The notes: generated from the letters alone by a model not told the origin. A DNA stretch of 64,000 bases from an uncultured Gelidibacter sp. (GCF_947500795.1 NZ_CANMTE010000005.1:62001-126000); one strand, 5' to 3'; shown: positions 16,133 to 25,171, counted from the stretch's first letter. Program-made: numbers and translations.

Positions 16133-17116
16133 TTATTCAGGAATTGAATCCTTTTGTTTTGATTTAGCGTCGCGTTCTTCTTTCGCTTTTCTACGTTCTT
16201 CTAATATTTTTTTACGGCGTTCTTCAAGCTCTTTTTTTCGAGCTTCACGATCAGCCTCTCTTTGGCGGTTTTTTTCTTCAGCCGTTTGAGCTTCTGCTTT
16301 TTTGGCGTCTTTGTTAACTGAAGTGCTATCTTCAGGATTGTTTTTGTCTCTTTCAGCCTTCTCCTTTGCACGATCTTCTAAAATTTGTTGACGTCTTGCT
16401 TCAACTGCCGATTTTAATGAATCTCGTGTGGCTTGTTGTTCTGCTCTTCGCTTTTCAACTTCAGATAAACGTTGTTCTCTTTTTTCTTCCAAAGCTTTTT
16501 CTCGAGCTTCCTGTTCTTCGTTAAACACTGGAACAATATCTTCCTGGGAAGCAGCTTTACGTTCTGCTTTGTTGGTTGCTTGGGTTCGTTTAGACGATCT
16601 TGTAATGCTTCGTAACACCAATTCACTGATGTCAAAACGCTCTGCCGAATATAACATGACGACGTCTGCGGATTTATCAAATATAAAATCATATTCTCTG
16701 CTCGTTGCAATTTCTTGTACTGCTGCAAAAATTTGATCTTGTATCGGTTGAATCAATTGTTGCTTCTGAATCATCAAATCACCATTAGGGCCGAAACGCT
16801 TTTGCTGATAGTCTAAGATTTCCTTTTCTTCAAAACTGATATCTTCAAAACCCTCTTCATATAATTCCTTAGTCAAAAGAACACGTTCATTGTTTAACTG
16901 CGATTTTTTTTGATCGATCTCCGCCAAGCGTTGTTCAACTTCAGATTTCCATTGGAGAACCTTAGTATCTAACTGCGCTGTGGCTTCTTGATATTCTGGT
17001 ACATTTTGTAAAATATACTCAGTGTCAATATAACCAATTCTCACACCACGTTGGGCGTTTGAAGAAAAGCTCAAAAGACTTATAACTGCCAATAAAAAAA
17101 GAACTTTATGTTTCAT
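16133..17116 (-). CDS. Skp/OmpH family protein with a long charged C-terminal extension
   Basis: This 327-residue periplasmic protein has a signal peptide (MKHKVLFLLAV...SSNAQ) and an OmpH domain (RIGYIDTEYILQNVPEY at about residues 25-41, coiled-coil to about 130, then YDFIFDKSADVVMLYSAERFDIS near 155-178). After residue 185 comes about 140 residues of E/K/R/A-rich sequence that looks like one long charged helix (repeats of ERRKKILEERR type). Ordinary Skp is about 160-190 residues. It lies between bamA and the short skp copy. I chose the ATG at 17116, which starts the signal peptide; an upstream ATG at 17134 would add six residues. Confidence 0.9.
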   Translation of the reverse strand: MKHKVLFLLAVISLLSFSSNAQRGVRIGYIDTEYILQNVPEYQEATAQLDTKVLQWKSEVEQRLAEIDQKKSQLNNERVLLTKELYEEGFEDISFEEKEILDYQQKRFGPNGDLMIQKQQLIQPIQDQIFAAVQEIATSREYDFIFDKSADVVMLYSAERFDISELVLRSITRSSKRTQATNKAERKAASQEDIVPVFNEEQEAREKALEEKREQRLSEVEKRRAEQQATRDSLKSAVEARRQQILEDRAKEKAERDKNNPEDSTSVNKDAKKAEAQTAEEKNRQREADREARKKELEERRKKILEERRKAKEERDAKSKQKDSIPE

Positions 17117-17286
17117 CTGGTTATATTTTATCATTTATGAGTCACGCTATAAATTCTAAAACGACAGATTAACTTAACGATTCTGCCTGATCAGCGTTTA
17201 TTTTTCAAATTAACGAAATATATTCTAAAAAATTTTAACACGCGTCTTAAATCGTTAATGTGTACTAAGAAAATATCGTGCCAAAC

Positions 17287-19833
17287 TTAAAACTGCTGTC
17301 CAATAATAAAGTGGGTTTCCCAACCATTCTTACCTGTCTGCCCAGGAACAGCATCAAAACCATGTCCGAAGTCAATTCCTAATAATCCAAATGCTGGCAT
17401 GAAAATACGTAAACCAAGACCCGCTGATCGCTTAATGTTGAATGGGTTGTAATCTCTAAAATTATCAAATGAAGCACCACCTTCCATAAAGCCTAAGGCA
17501 TAAATCTTTGCTTGTGCGCCTAAAGTAATTGGGTAACGTAGTTCCAATGAAAATTTATTGTAAATCGTTCCACCATCTTGAGAAGATAAGGATTGATTTG
17601 GATATCCTCTAAGTGCAATTGATTCTCTACCATCTAAAGAATAGTTTCCTAAACCATCACCTCCAACAAAGAAACGCTCAAAAGGAATGACGCCTCTATC
17701 ATTGTTGTATGCTCCAAGGAATCCAAATTCTAAACCAGATTTGATAATCAATTTATTTGCATAAAGATTGGTATACCAGTCTCCTTTAAACTTCACTTTA
17801 TAGAATTCCAACCATTTGTAACGCTCTTGGTCAATGACTCCCATTCGCGCTAAATCGTCAGGGTCAGATGGATTTAATCCTGCTCTTTCATCTTTTAATG
17901 CGGCATAATCCACATCATTAAGAAGTGAGTATGGTAAGGATACTTTAGCAGTAACCCCAAAACTAGAACCTCCTGTTGGGTAAATAGGATCTGTATAAGT
18001 GTTGTTTCTGCTTAAACCTACGGTATAAGATAAGTTGTTTGAATACCCATTTCCAAAGGTAAATAGACCTGTATTATAATTCTGTAAATCGTAATGTTGG
18101 AAACTTACTGCTTGAGACAATGTAAAGTAGTCATCAGGAGCAGTTAAACGCTTTGCAAGACCAACAGTAAGACCTGTAATGTTGAATCGTTTGCTTTTAT
18201 CAGCATCTCTTGTTCTTGGGTTATATAAAAACTGTTTGGTATGTGAAAGCGATGTTGAAAATTGTATTGGACGCTTGCCTCCTAACCACGGTTCTGTAAA
18301 TGAGAAACTGTACGTTTGGTAAAAACGACTCGCTTGTAAACGTAAAGCTAAACTTTGTCCATCACCAGTTGGTACTGGTTTGTAAGCTTCTTTCTTGAAA
18401 ATATCCTTAATAGCGAAGTTGTTAAATGAAAGACCTAGCGTTCCAATAAAGCCACCGCCACCGTAACCACCTTGTAATTCAATTTGGCTAGACCCTTTTT
18501 CAACCACAGAATATTCCATGTCTAAGGTGCCTTCATTAGGATTGGCATTTTTAAAGTTAGGGCTTAGTTGTTGCGCGTCGAAGAAGCCAAGTTGCCCAAG
18601 CTCTCTCACAGTTCTTACCACTGCAGTTTTGCTATAAAGCTGTCCTGGACGTGTTCTTAATTCTCTATAAATAACACGGTCATTAGTCTTATCATTTCCA
18701 ACAACGGTTACATTATTGAAATAGGCCGGCTTACCTTCAGAGATACGGATTTCCATATCAATAACATTACCATCGGCACTTACTTCTACCGGATTGATAG
18801 AAGAGAATAAATAGCCTTGGTCTTGGTATAAATTAGTAATGTCTAAGGCATCTGGTTTTGAATTGTCAGCAATTCGTTTTTTAAGCTCCACACCATTATA
18901 AGTGTCACCTTCCCTAAGGCCCAATATGGCGCTTAATTGTTGATCCGAAAAAACTGTGTTTCCAACAAAAGCAATTTTACCAAAGGTGTATTTTTCTCCT
19001 TCTTCTACCTTAATATCAATACCAATTGTGCCATCTGAAACAGCATAGATAGAGTCAGAAATAACACGGGCATCTCTATAGCCGTTTTCTTTGTAAGCAT
19101 CAATAACACTCACTAAATCTTCCTTGTAGCTTGCTTTAACATATTTTGAACGCTTCAAGAATCGCAATAAATTTTTCTCTTTAGTGTTCTTCATGGCTTT
19201 TTTAAGCTTTTTATCGCTCAATTTTTCATTGCCAATAAAGTTGATATCCTGAATTTTTACCTTATCATTCTTATCAATATTAACCACCATATTGACTCTG
19301 CTTTTTTCAATAGAATCCATTACAGGAGTCGTGGTAACAGTCACCTTAGTGTTGTAATACCCTTCTTTTCTGTATTTGTTGGTCAAATAGTTTTTGGTAG
19401 TGGTAATAAGGTTTTCAGTAACCTTAACGCCTTTGGTCAGTTTGTTGTCTTTTATTAAAGACTCTTTTTTGCCTTTTTTAACGCCATTGATAACCACGTT
19501 GTTAAGTTCAGGTAAATCATGTAAACTGATTTCCAAATAAGCTTGGTCGTCTATCGTTTTAGTAAGATAGATGTCTATATTGCTGAAAAGATTGGAACCC
19601 CATAATTTTTTCAGAGCTTCACTGATGCGTTCTCCTGGGATGGCGATTACTTCACCTTTTCTTAATCCAGAATACGTAACAATTGTTGCTTCGCTGAAGT
19701 TGGTATCGCCAGAAACTGTAATTTCTGCGATGGTATATTTTTTACCTGAATTGAATGGATTTTCTTGAGCTGTAGCAGCTACTGAAAATAAAAGAAAAAA
19801 GGCACTAAAAAGGGTATTAAATATTGTTTTCAA
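17287..19833 (-). CDS. bamA: Outer membrane protein assembly factor BamA (Omp85)
   Basis: BamA inserts beta-barrel proteins into the outer membrane. This protein of about 848 residues has a signal peptide (cut near ATAQ), five POTRA-like repeats (for example YTIAEITVSGDTNFSEATI, VKIQDINFIGNEKLSDKKL, YTFGKIAFVGNTVFSDQQL, AYFNNVTVVGNDKTND) and a C-terminal 16-strand barrel with the FERFFVGGDGLGNYSLDGR region near strands 11-12. No ATG fits the N-terminus: TTG at 19833 gives MKTIFNTLFSAFF, a good signal peptide, 10 bases after the uppS stop. TTG at 19872, inside uppS, is the alternative. Confidence 0.94.
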   Translation of the reverse strand: MKTIFNTLFSAFFLLFSVAATAQENPFNSGKKYTIAEITVSGDTNFSEATIVTYSGLRKGEVIAIPGERISEALKKLWGSNLFSNIDIYLTKTIDDQAYLEISLHDLPELNNVVINGVKKGKKESLIKDNKLTKGVKVTENLITTTKNYLTNKYRKEGYYNTKVTVTTTPVMDSIEKSRVNMVVNIDKNDKVKIQDINFIGNEKLSDKKLKKAMKNTKEKNLLRFLKRSKYVKASYKEDLVSVIDAYKENGYRDARVISDSIYAVSDGTIGIDIKVEEGEKYTFGKIAFVGNTVFSDQQLSAILGLREGDTYNGVELKKRIADNSKPDALDITNLYQDQGYLFSSINPVEVSADGNVIDMEIRISEGKPAYFNNVTVVGNDKTNDRVIYRELRTRPGQLYSKTAVVRTVRELGQLGFFDAQQLSPNFKNANPNEGTLDMEYSVVEKGSSQIELQGGYGGGGFIGTLGLSFNNFAIKDIFKKEAYKPVPTGDGQSLALRLQASRFYQTYSFSFTEPWLGGKRPIQFSTSLSHTKQFLYNPRTRDADKSKRFNITGLTVGLAKRLTAPDDYFTLSQAVSFQHYDLQNYNTGLFTFGNGYSNNLSYTVGLSRNNTYTDPIYPTGGSSFGVTAKVSLPYSLLNDVDYAALKDERAGLNPSDPDDLARMGVIDQERYKWLEFYKVKFKGDWYTNLYANKLIIKSGLEFGFLGAYNNDRGVIPFERFFVGGDGLGNYSLDGRESIALRGYPNQSLSSQDGGTIYNKFSLELRYPITLGAQAKIYALGFMEGGASFDNFRDYNPFNIKRSAGLGLRIFMPAFGLLGIDFGHGFDAVPGQTGKNGWETHFIIGQQF

Positions 19834-19843
19834 AAGCGTGTTG

Positions 19844-20584
19844 TTAGCTAAGTTGTTCACTTGTTTTTCCAAATCGTCGTTCTCTATTTTGATAGTCTAT
19901 CAAAGCGGTGTATAAATCATGCTTTTTAAAATCGGGCCATAAAATATGGGTAAAATATAATTCAGCATAAGCAATTTGCCACAACAAGAAATTACTGATC
20001 CGTTGTTCTCCGCTGGTCCTGATAAGCAGGTCTACGTCAGGCAAATTATGCGTGTAAAGATGCTTATTAATAATGGATTCGTCAATAGAATCGGCGGAAA
20101 TTATATTATTTTTAACTTTATCTGATATGCTTTTAACCATGTGTATTAGTTCATCACGTGAACCATAACTCAAGGCTAAGGTCAATACCATTCTGCTGTT
20201 ATTTTTGGTTTTTTCAATCACCTCCAAGAGCTCTTCTTTCGCTTTTTTTGGTAAATCGTCCAAACAACCTATGGCATTGAGTCTAATGTCATTTTCCTGA
20301 AGAGTCTTAATTTCCTTTTTCAAGGATTTGACCAAAAGTTTCATTAACGTTTGGACTTCAATCTTCGGGCGGTTCCAATTTTCAGTAGAAAATGCGTAAA
20401 GGGTGAGGTGTTTGATGCCTATTTCGGCACTGGCTTCAACAACTTCTCTTACTGATTTTGTGCCATTCTCATGACCTATTACTCTCAGTAATCCTTGTTG
20501 TTTTGCCCAACGGCCATTGCCATCCATTATGATAGCGAGATGGTTAGGGAGGCGGTCGGTATGTATTTGTTTTTTTAAATCCAC
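19844..20584 (-). CDS. uppS: Isoprenyl transferase (undecaprenyl diphosphate synthase)
   Basis: UppS builds the C55 lipid carrier for peptidoglycan and O-antigen units by adding isopentenyl diphosphate to farnesyl diphosphate. This 246-residue protein has the family motifs HLAIIMDGNGRWAKQQG (catalytic Asp21), RVIGHENG, YAFSTENWNRP and DLLIRTSGEQRISNFLLWQ, in order. The start is GTG at 20584, directly after the TAA of the DUF6089 gene, so the two are probably coupled. bamA follows after 10 bases. Confidence 0.95.
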   Translation of the reverse strand: MDLKKQIHTDRLPNHLAIIMDGNGRWAKQQGLLRVIGHENGTKSVREVVEASAEIGIKHLTLYAFSTENWNRPKIEVQTLMKLLVKSLKKEIKTLQENDIRLNAIGCLDDLPKKAKEELLEVIEKTKNNSRMVLTLALSYGSRDELIHMVKSISDKVKNNIISADSIDESIINKHLYTHNLPDVDLLIRTSGEQRISNFLLWQIAYAELYFTHILWPDFKKHDLYTALIDYQNRERRFGKTSEQLS

Positions 20585-21268
20585 TTAATTAAAGCAATAA
20601 CATGGTTTTTCTCCAAAGGTGTAAGTTACGGTTATCCCTGAAAACACATACCAATCATTGCTATTTAAATTTCCAAAATTTTGAGCTGAGGGCCTATCCG
20701 AAACACTACCATCAAGCTTGTCAGAGAAGGTATATCTTACTCCAATTTCTGCACCTAAAACAATGCCGTCCACTAAGTTGGTTTTAGCGCCTAATACCAT
20801 AGGGATTCCAAAGGCCCAACTATAGTTGCTTTCCGGAACTTGAATGCCAGAGGTGTTAAAAAATGTGTCCTTATGTCTTGCAGCAGTAATACCTGTATAT
20901 AAGTAAGGCGTCATTTGTTGCCCAGATCGATGTGTGTCAAAATCCCAAAATGTAAATTCCATACCTAATGATGCCTCTACTATGCTATTTTTAAATTGGT
21001 AGCCTCGTGCAATACGTCTAGGGTCGTCAGAACGGCTGTCGTCACCTTGCAATTCCGTAAATAATACGGAAGCTCGATAGGAATAACGCGGACTTCTGTT
21101 CCATTTTAATAGTAATCCACCCGCAGGTTTTTCCGGCGAAATATATTTAGTTGAGCCAACATCACCTATAAAGTTACTGTTGCCCAGAAAGAAACCAACT
21201 TCGTAGATTTGAGCCTGGATGTTTGGGACAAAACAAACACTAAATATGAATAAAATGATATACCTCAT
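20585..21268 (-). CDS. DUF6089 family outer membrane beta-barrel protein
   Basis: This 227-residue protein has a signal peptide (cut near IQAQ, residue 20) and a short beta-barrel: alternating strands such as YEVGFFLGNSNFIGDVG, YSYRASVLFTELQGDDSR, IVEASLGMEFTFWDF, TPYLYTGITA and a terminal strand WYVFSGITVTYTFG. It ends CYCFN. This is the pattern of DUF6089, a barrel family of Bacteroidota commonly encoded just before uppS and bamA. The function is unknown. The ATG at 21268 fits the signal peptide, and a good promoter lies 16 bases upstream. It leads the envelope gene run. Confidence 0.88.
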   Translation of the reverse strand: MRYIILFIFSVCFVPNIQAQIYEVGFFLGNSNFIGDVGSTKYISPEKPAGGLLLKWNRSPRYSYRASVLFTELQGDDSRSDDPRRIARGYQFKNSIVEASLGMEFTFWDFDTHRSGQQMTPYLYTGITAARHKDTFFNTSGIQVPESNYSWAFGIPMVLGAKTNLVDGIVLGAEIGVRYTFSDKLDGSVSDRPSAQNFGNLNSNDWYVFSGITVTYTFGEKPCYCFN

Positions 21269-21283
21269 AAAATTAAAAGTTTG

Positions 21284-21315
21284 CAAATATAATAAATAAG
21301 ATTAGCCTATAACAA
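21284..21315 (-). promoter_or_regulatory. Bacteroidota promoter of the DUF6089-uppS-bamA-ompH run
   Basis: On the minus strand a -7 box TATATTTG (21284-21291) and a -33 TTG (21313-21315) are 21 bases apart, fitting the Bacteroidota consensus. The -7 box ends 16 bases before the DUF6089 start codon. Confidence 0.65.
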
Positions 21316-21365
21316 TTTGAATCAAATTGTATTACAGATAAACAGTATTTGCGAGGTTTTATTGT

Positions 21366-22247
21366 TTAATTGCGTTTATCTTCTCCCCAAAGCAATTTTT
21401 TTCGCAAGGTGTCAATAAAGCTTTCACTTGGGAGTTCAATCATTTTTATTTTGAAGGCTGCTTTTTTTATCGTTACAATGGTAGAATTATGCAACGTTGC
21501 AATTCTGGAATCTAAAGAAATTAAATAGAAATCTTCTCGGCCATCGACTTTTAATTGAATTTCTGTGTCGTCGGGAATGACTAATGGACGGGCACTCAAG
21601 TTATGGGGCGCAATTGGCGTAATCACAAAATTTTTCGCTTCTGGGGTAATGACGGGTCCGCCACAACTTAGAGAATATCCGGTAGAGCCCGTTGGTGTGG
21701 ACAAAATTAAGCCGTCTGCCCAATAGGTTGTAAGATATTCGCCGTTTAAGTGCGTATTTACCGTAATCATGGACGTGGTATTCTTTCTGCTTACCGCAAT
21801 TTCATTAAGTGCGAAATTAAGCTGAGTCAAATCTTTGTTTCCTGGTTCGGTTTCAATGCTTAACAAACTACGTTCGGAGATTTTATAATCGCCTTTAAAA
21901 ATGCTATCAAGCGCACTTTCAATTTGATTGTTTTGGATGGTTGCCAAAAAACCTAAACGGCCCGTATTGATCCCGATAATAGGAATGGACTTATCACCTA
22001 CGTAAGTGATGGCTCTTAAAATGGTACCATCGCCGCCAATACTAATAAGCAAATCAAAAGAATTATCTAAAGTTTGAAATGTTTCAAAGTCCTTAAAATT
22101 CGCCTTAAGATCTAAGTGTTCATCAATAAGCCCATAAAAATGGTCCTCAATATAAACTTGTGCTTCTTTATGGGATAAATAATTTAAAAGCACCCCTGCG
22201 GATGCTTCATTACCTTTATAATATTGACTAAAGATGGCAATTTTCAT
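21366..22247 (-). CDS. nadK: NAD kinase
   Basis: NadK phosphorylates NAD to NADP. This 293-residue protein has ISIGGDGTILRAI (GGDGT at residues 71-75), INTGRLGFLATI, and the NAD-binding ADGLILSTPTGSTGYSLSCG followed by GGPVITPEA, the three core motifs. The start ATG lies 4 bases after the stop of the upstream CBS-domain gene, so the two form an operon. A 97-base gap then separates it from the DUF6089 promoter. Confidence 0.95.
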   Translation of the reverse strand: MKIAIFSQYYKGNEASAGVLLNYLSHKEAQVYIEDHFYGLIDEHLDLKANFKDFETFQTLDNSFDLLISIGGDGTILRAITYVGDKSIPIIGINTGRLGFLATIQNNQIESALDSIFKGDYKISERSLLSIETEPGNKDLTQLNFALNEIAVSRKNTTSMITVNTHLNGEYLTTYWADGLILSTPTGSTGYSLSCGGPVITPEAKNFVITPIAPHNLSARPLVIPDDTEIQLKVDGREDFYLISLDSRIATLHNSTIVTIKKAAFKIKMIELPSESFIDTLRKKLLWGEDKRN

Positions 22248-22251
22248 AGAA

Positions 22252-22908
22252 CTACATATTAAGGTATTTGTTCAGGTAATCTGAACGTTCCTTCAAATTT
22301 TCAATATAGGTGTCTTCTTCATGTCCAGAAATGACGTTGTAGCTATACCTTCTAAACGTTTGTATCACATTATTGAGGCCGGAGTCTCCAATCTTAAGGG
22401 TCACCTGCACAACATCACCATCCATTTTTGAGATAAAAGCCCCTAAGATTTTAGCATCGTTGGACTCTACAATCTGGCTGATTTCACTAAATGAATAATC
22501 CTGAATGCCTTTTTCAACAATTAATGTGCTTCCAGGTTCGGAGAAAAATGGGGTTTCATTAAAACGACCAATAATATCATTGAGTTCATAATACCCCAAA
22601 TAATTATTTTGATGGTCTAATACGGGCATTATATTGCAAGAGTTTTGGGCAAAGGTTTCCAAAACATCTAACCAATTGGTGTCTGATCTCACAAAAAAAC
22701 CTTCCAATATATGGTTGCATTCTATAATTTTTTCCTTCCCATCAAAACAATGCACGTCAGTTTCCGAAATACAACCCAAATAAACCGAATTGTTTTCAAT
22801 AGGAATATGAGAATATGTCAACTCGTTAAACATCATTTTAAGGTCGCTCACCTTATCATTGATGTTTAATGGCTTAATGTCATTGATGATATATTCTTCT
22901 AACGCCAT
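22252..22908 (-). CDS. CBS-domain protein in operon with nadK
   Basis: This protein of about 218 residues has a pair of CBS domains in its first half (IINDIKPLNINDKVSDLKMM...YSHIPIENN and FFVRSDTNWLDVLETFAQN...IMPVLDHQNNYLGY) and a C-terminal alpha/beta part (FSEISQIVESNDAKILGAFI...VQVTLKIG) that looks like an ACT-type ligand domain. CBS pairs usually bind adenine nucleotides (AMP, ATP, NAD), so a link to NAD kinase in the same operon is plausible but not shown. Starts at 22914 and 22926 are also possible. Confidence 0.8.
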   Translation of the reverse strand: MALEEYIINDIKPLNINDKVSDLKMMFNELTYSHIPIENNSVYLGCISETDVHCFDGKEKIIECNHILEGFFVRSDTNWLDVLETFAQNSCNIMPVLDHQNNYLGYYELNDIIGRFNETPFFSEPGSTLIVEKGIQDYSFSEISQIVESNDAKILGAFISKMDGDVVQVTLKIGDSGLNNVIQTFRRYSYNVISGHEEDTYIENLKERSDYLNKYLNM

Positions 22909-22969
22909 GCTCATGTGTTTGTACATGCAAAATAATTAAAAATTACTACAATAAGCATCATCTACTTTG

Positions 22970-22977
22970 TATTTTTG
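22970..22977 (+). promoter_or_regulatory. Bacteroidota -7 box of pdxJ
   Basis: TATTTTTG matches TAnnTTTG and ends 18 bases before the pdxJ ATG. It overlaps an in-frame TTG at 22975, which argues against that codon being the start. Confidence 0.5.
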
Positions 22978-22995
22978 TTCATTAAAACGAAAGCT

Positions 22996-23709
22996 ATGAC
23001 AAAGTTGAGCGTAAATATCAACAAGATTGCTACTCTTAGAAATTCCAGGGGTGGCGATGTTCCAAATGTGGTTCAATTTGCTAGAGATGTTCAAAAGTTT
23101 GGGGCCCAAGGGGTCACCATTCACCCAAGACCTGACGAAAGACATATTCGCTATCAGGATGTGTACGATTTAAAGCCGGAAGTTTATACGGAATATAATA
23201 TTGAGGGCAATCCTATCCGTCAGTTTGTAGATATGGTTTTGGAAGTGAAACCCACCCAAGTCACCTTGGTGCCAGATGCTGAGGATGCGATTACTTCAAA
23301 CGCTGGTTGGGATACCATTAAACACAAGGACTTTTTGGTGGATGTGATTAAGGAATTCAAACAAAACGGTATCCGAACGTCCATTTTTGTGGATCCGGAA
23401 CTTAAACAAATTGAAGGCGCAAAGGCTACAGGAACTGATAGAATTGAACTTTATACAGAAGCATTTGCCCATAATTATGGTTTAGGTAATGAAATGGCCA
23501 TCAAACCATATACAGAGTGTGCGGTATTAGCTAATGCATTGGGACTTGGAATTAATGCAGGTCATGATTTGTCTTTAGATAACATCAAATTTTTTAAACA
23601 GAATATTCCTGATCTATTGGAAGTTTCTATCGGCCATGCACTGATTTCAGAGAGTTTGTATCTTGGTATCGAAAATGTAATCAATATGTACTTGAGACAG
23701 CTGAAATAG
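22996..23709 (+). CDS. pdxJ: Pyridoxine 5'-phosphate synthase
   Basis: PdxJ condenses 3-amino-2-oxopropyl phosphate (from the PdxA product) with deoxyxylulose 5-phosphate to make pyridoxine phosphate. This 237-residue TIM-barrel protein has the conserved KLSVNINKIATLRNSRG start, GVTIHPRPDERHIRY, and GLGINAGHDLSLDN near the end, all typical. I chose the ATG at 22996 since it gives MTKLSVN and a promoter box lies just upstream. It diverges from the CBS-nadK pair. A repeat-bearing gap follows. Confidence 0.95.
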   Translation: MTKLSVNINKIATLRNSRGGDVPNVVQFARDVQKFGAQGVTIHPRPDERHIRYQDVYDLKPEVYTEYNIEGNPIRQFVDMVLEVKPTQVTLVPDAEDAITSNAGWDTIKHKDFLVDVIKEFKQNGIRTSIFVDPELKQIEGAKATGTDRIELYTEAFAHNYGLGNEMAIKPYTECAVLANALGLGINAGHDLSLDNIKFFKQNIPDLLEVSIGHALISESLYLGIENVINMYLRQLK

Positions 23710-23814
23710 GTAGTTGGCAGTTTCCAGTAGGCAGTCATCAGTTGGCAGTCAACAACCCGCCCGTACCGAACAGGCACGTTCGGGCGGGTCAATAATCATA
23801 AATCAATAATCATC
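23710..23814. repeat. Repeat-rich spacer with a GC-rich palindrome
   Basis: Three short patterns sit in this 105-base gap. TTGGCAGT occurs twice with near copies between (23713-23750). A GC-rich inverted repeat follows: ACCCGCCCG (23756-23764) with CGGGCGGGT (23781-23789), standing out in AT-rich DNA. CAATAATCAT is then repeated (23790-23813) up to the next start codon. It looks like a REP-like dispersed intergenic element, but copies elsewhere in the genome cannot be checked here. Confidence 0.55.
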
Positions 23815-24585
23815 ATGAATCTTCATTCAAATATTTTAGGCGAAGGTCAAGCATTTGTTTTTCTTCACGGATTTTTGGGAATGAGTGACAATTGGAAAAC
23901 ACTCGGCACCACATTCAGTGAAGAAGGCTATGAGGTGCATTTAATTGATCAACGTAACCACGGTAGAAGTTTTCATAGCGACGAATTCAATTATGAAGTC
24001 ATGGTTGAAGACTTAAAACGCTATTGTGATCAGCATAATTTAAAAGATATTGTGCTTTTGGGGCATTCGATGGGCGGGAAAACGGCAATGTTATTTGCTG
24101 TAGAATATCCTGAACTCGTCTCCAAATTAATTATTGCGGATATATCGCCGCGTTATTATCCGACGCATCATGACGATATCCTTAGAGGTTTATCGGCGTT
24201 AGATTTTGGAACGCTTAAAACTAGAGGCCAAGCAGATGCTGAACTGAAACGCTATGTGCCAGATATGGGCACGCGACAGTTTTTGCTTAAAAACTTGTAC
24301 TGGAAAGAGAAGGGTGTTTTGGCGTTACGTATCAATTTAGAGGTGTTGAAAGATCAGGTTAATGAAGTTGGAGAACCTTTGCCAATGCATGCCAAATTTG
24401 AAAAAGACACCTTGTTTTTAAGAGGCGACCGTTCAGAGTATATTGCCGTACAGGACGAAAGCCTGATTCATACGCATTTTCCAAAAGCTAAAATCCGTAC
24501 CATTGCTAATGCCGGACATTGGTTACATGCTGAAAATCCGACCGATTTTTACAATGAAGTTAAAACCTTCCTAAGTGAAAATTAA
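23815..24585 (+). CDS. Alpha/beta-hydrolase, YbfF-like esterase
   Basis: This 256-residue cytoplasmic hydrolase has the oxyanion segment FVFLHGFLGMSDNW, the pattern IDQRNHGRSFHS, and the nucleophile elbow LLGHSMGGKTAML (Ser85). An Asp (in LRGDRSEYI) and a late His (in NAGHWLHAENP) complete the triad. It is closest in layout to YbfF-type acyl-CoA or short-chain esterases. The substrate is unknown. It is flanked by repeat-bearing gaps on both sides. Confidence 0.88.
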   Translation: MNLHSNILGEGQAFVFLHGFLGMSDNWKTLGTTFSEEGYEVHLIDQRNHGRSFHSDEFNYEVMVEDLKRYCDQHNLKDIVLLGHSMGGKTAMLFAVEYPELVSKLIIADISPRYYPTHHDDILRGLSALDFGTLKTRGQADAELKRYVPDMGTRQFLLKNLYWKEKGVLALRINLEVLKDQVNEVGEPLPMHAKFEKDTLFLRGDRSEYIAVQDESLIHTHFPKAKIRTIANAGHWLHAENPTDFYNEVKTFLSEN

Positions 24586-24624
24586 CCTAAACCCTTAAAC
24601 TCATCAACTCCTAAACTCATAACT
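24586..24624. repeat. Short degenerate direct repeat (CTAAACTCAT type)
   Basis: The 39-base gap before the holin-like gene is built from near copies of CTTAAACTCATCAA and CTCCTAAACTCATAA. It is the second repeat-bearing spacer in a row and abuts the next start codon. Confidence 0.4.
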
Positions 24625-24972
24625 ATGAATTTAATCATCAGATTACTCTTAACAGCTGTTGCCGTAGTGGTATTGGCTAATTTTCTACCTGGCGTGGATG
24701 TTGCCGGATTTACATCTGCTATTATTTTAGCTATTGTATTGGCATTGCTTAACGCTTTCTTGAAACCGATATTGGTGATTTTAACCTTGCCAATTACAGT
24801 GTTGACATTAGGGCTGTTTTTATTGGTCATCAATGCGTGCATTATTCTGTTGGCAGACGCCTTTATGGACGGATTTGAAGTGAGCGGATTTTGGATAGCG
24901 CTGTTATTTAGTTTGCTTTTATCCTTTTTACAATCTGTACTTTACTCACTGTTAGACAAAGACAAAAACTAG
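24625..24972 (+). CDS. Phage_holin_4_2 (YvlD-like) small membrane protein
   Basis: This 115-residue protein has four hydrophobic helices (about residues 4-22, 28-47, 52-75, 88-107) with the family motif LNAFLKPILVILTLPITVLTLGL. The family name comes from a resemblance to phage holins, but such genes are common on chromosomes, and nothing phage-like is near. The role is unknown. It ends in a short charged tail (DKDKN). Confidence 0.85.
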   Translation: MNLIIRLLLTAVAVVVLANFLPGVDVAGFTSAIILAIVLALLNAFLKPILVILTLPITVLTLGLFLLVINACIILLADAFMDGFEVSGFWIALLFSLLLSFLQSVLYSLLDKDKN

Positions 24973-24996
24973 TCTCTAAATCAACTGTTTAAAAAC

Positions 24997-25027
24997 TTTG
25001 TTGGGATTTAAAAAATGCTTAATTTTG
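24997..25027 (+). promoter_or_regulatory. Bacteroidota promoter of tig
   Basis: TTTG (24997-25000) and TAATTTTG (25020-25027) lie 19 bases apart, a close match to the TTTG-N19-TAnnTTTG consensus. The leader to the tig start codon is about 140 bases. Confidence 0.7.
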
Positions 25028-25171
25028 CATCCCGATTTTTTACTAGTCAAATCAGTGTTTTAAGGAGTCCTTTTGGTACGAAGTTTGAACTAATTCCGCA
25101 GAAAATAGGAACCCTTGTAGGTTTGAAAAATCGTTAAACATTAAAACGCCTTAGGCTTTATTAATTATAAT

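Noticed and set aside
16414-16728. A second minus-strand frame inside the long Skp-like gene
   Set aside because: Out-of-frame reading of a charged, biased sequence; no start signal or family.
24625-24972. Holin-family gene as a sign of a prophage
   Set aside because: The family is common on chromosomes; no phage structural, integrase or lysis genes nearby.
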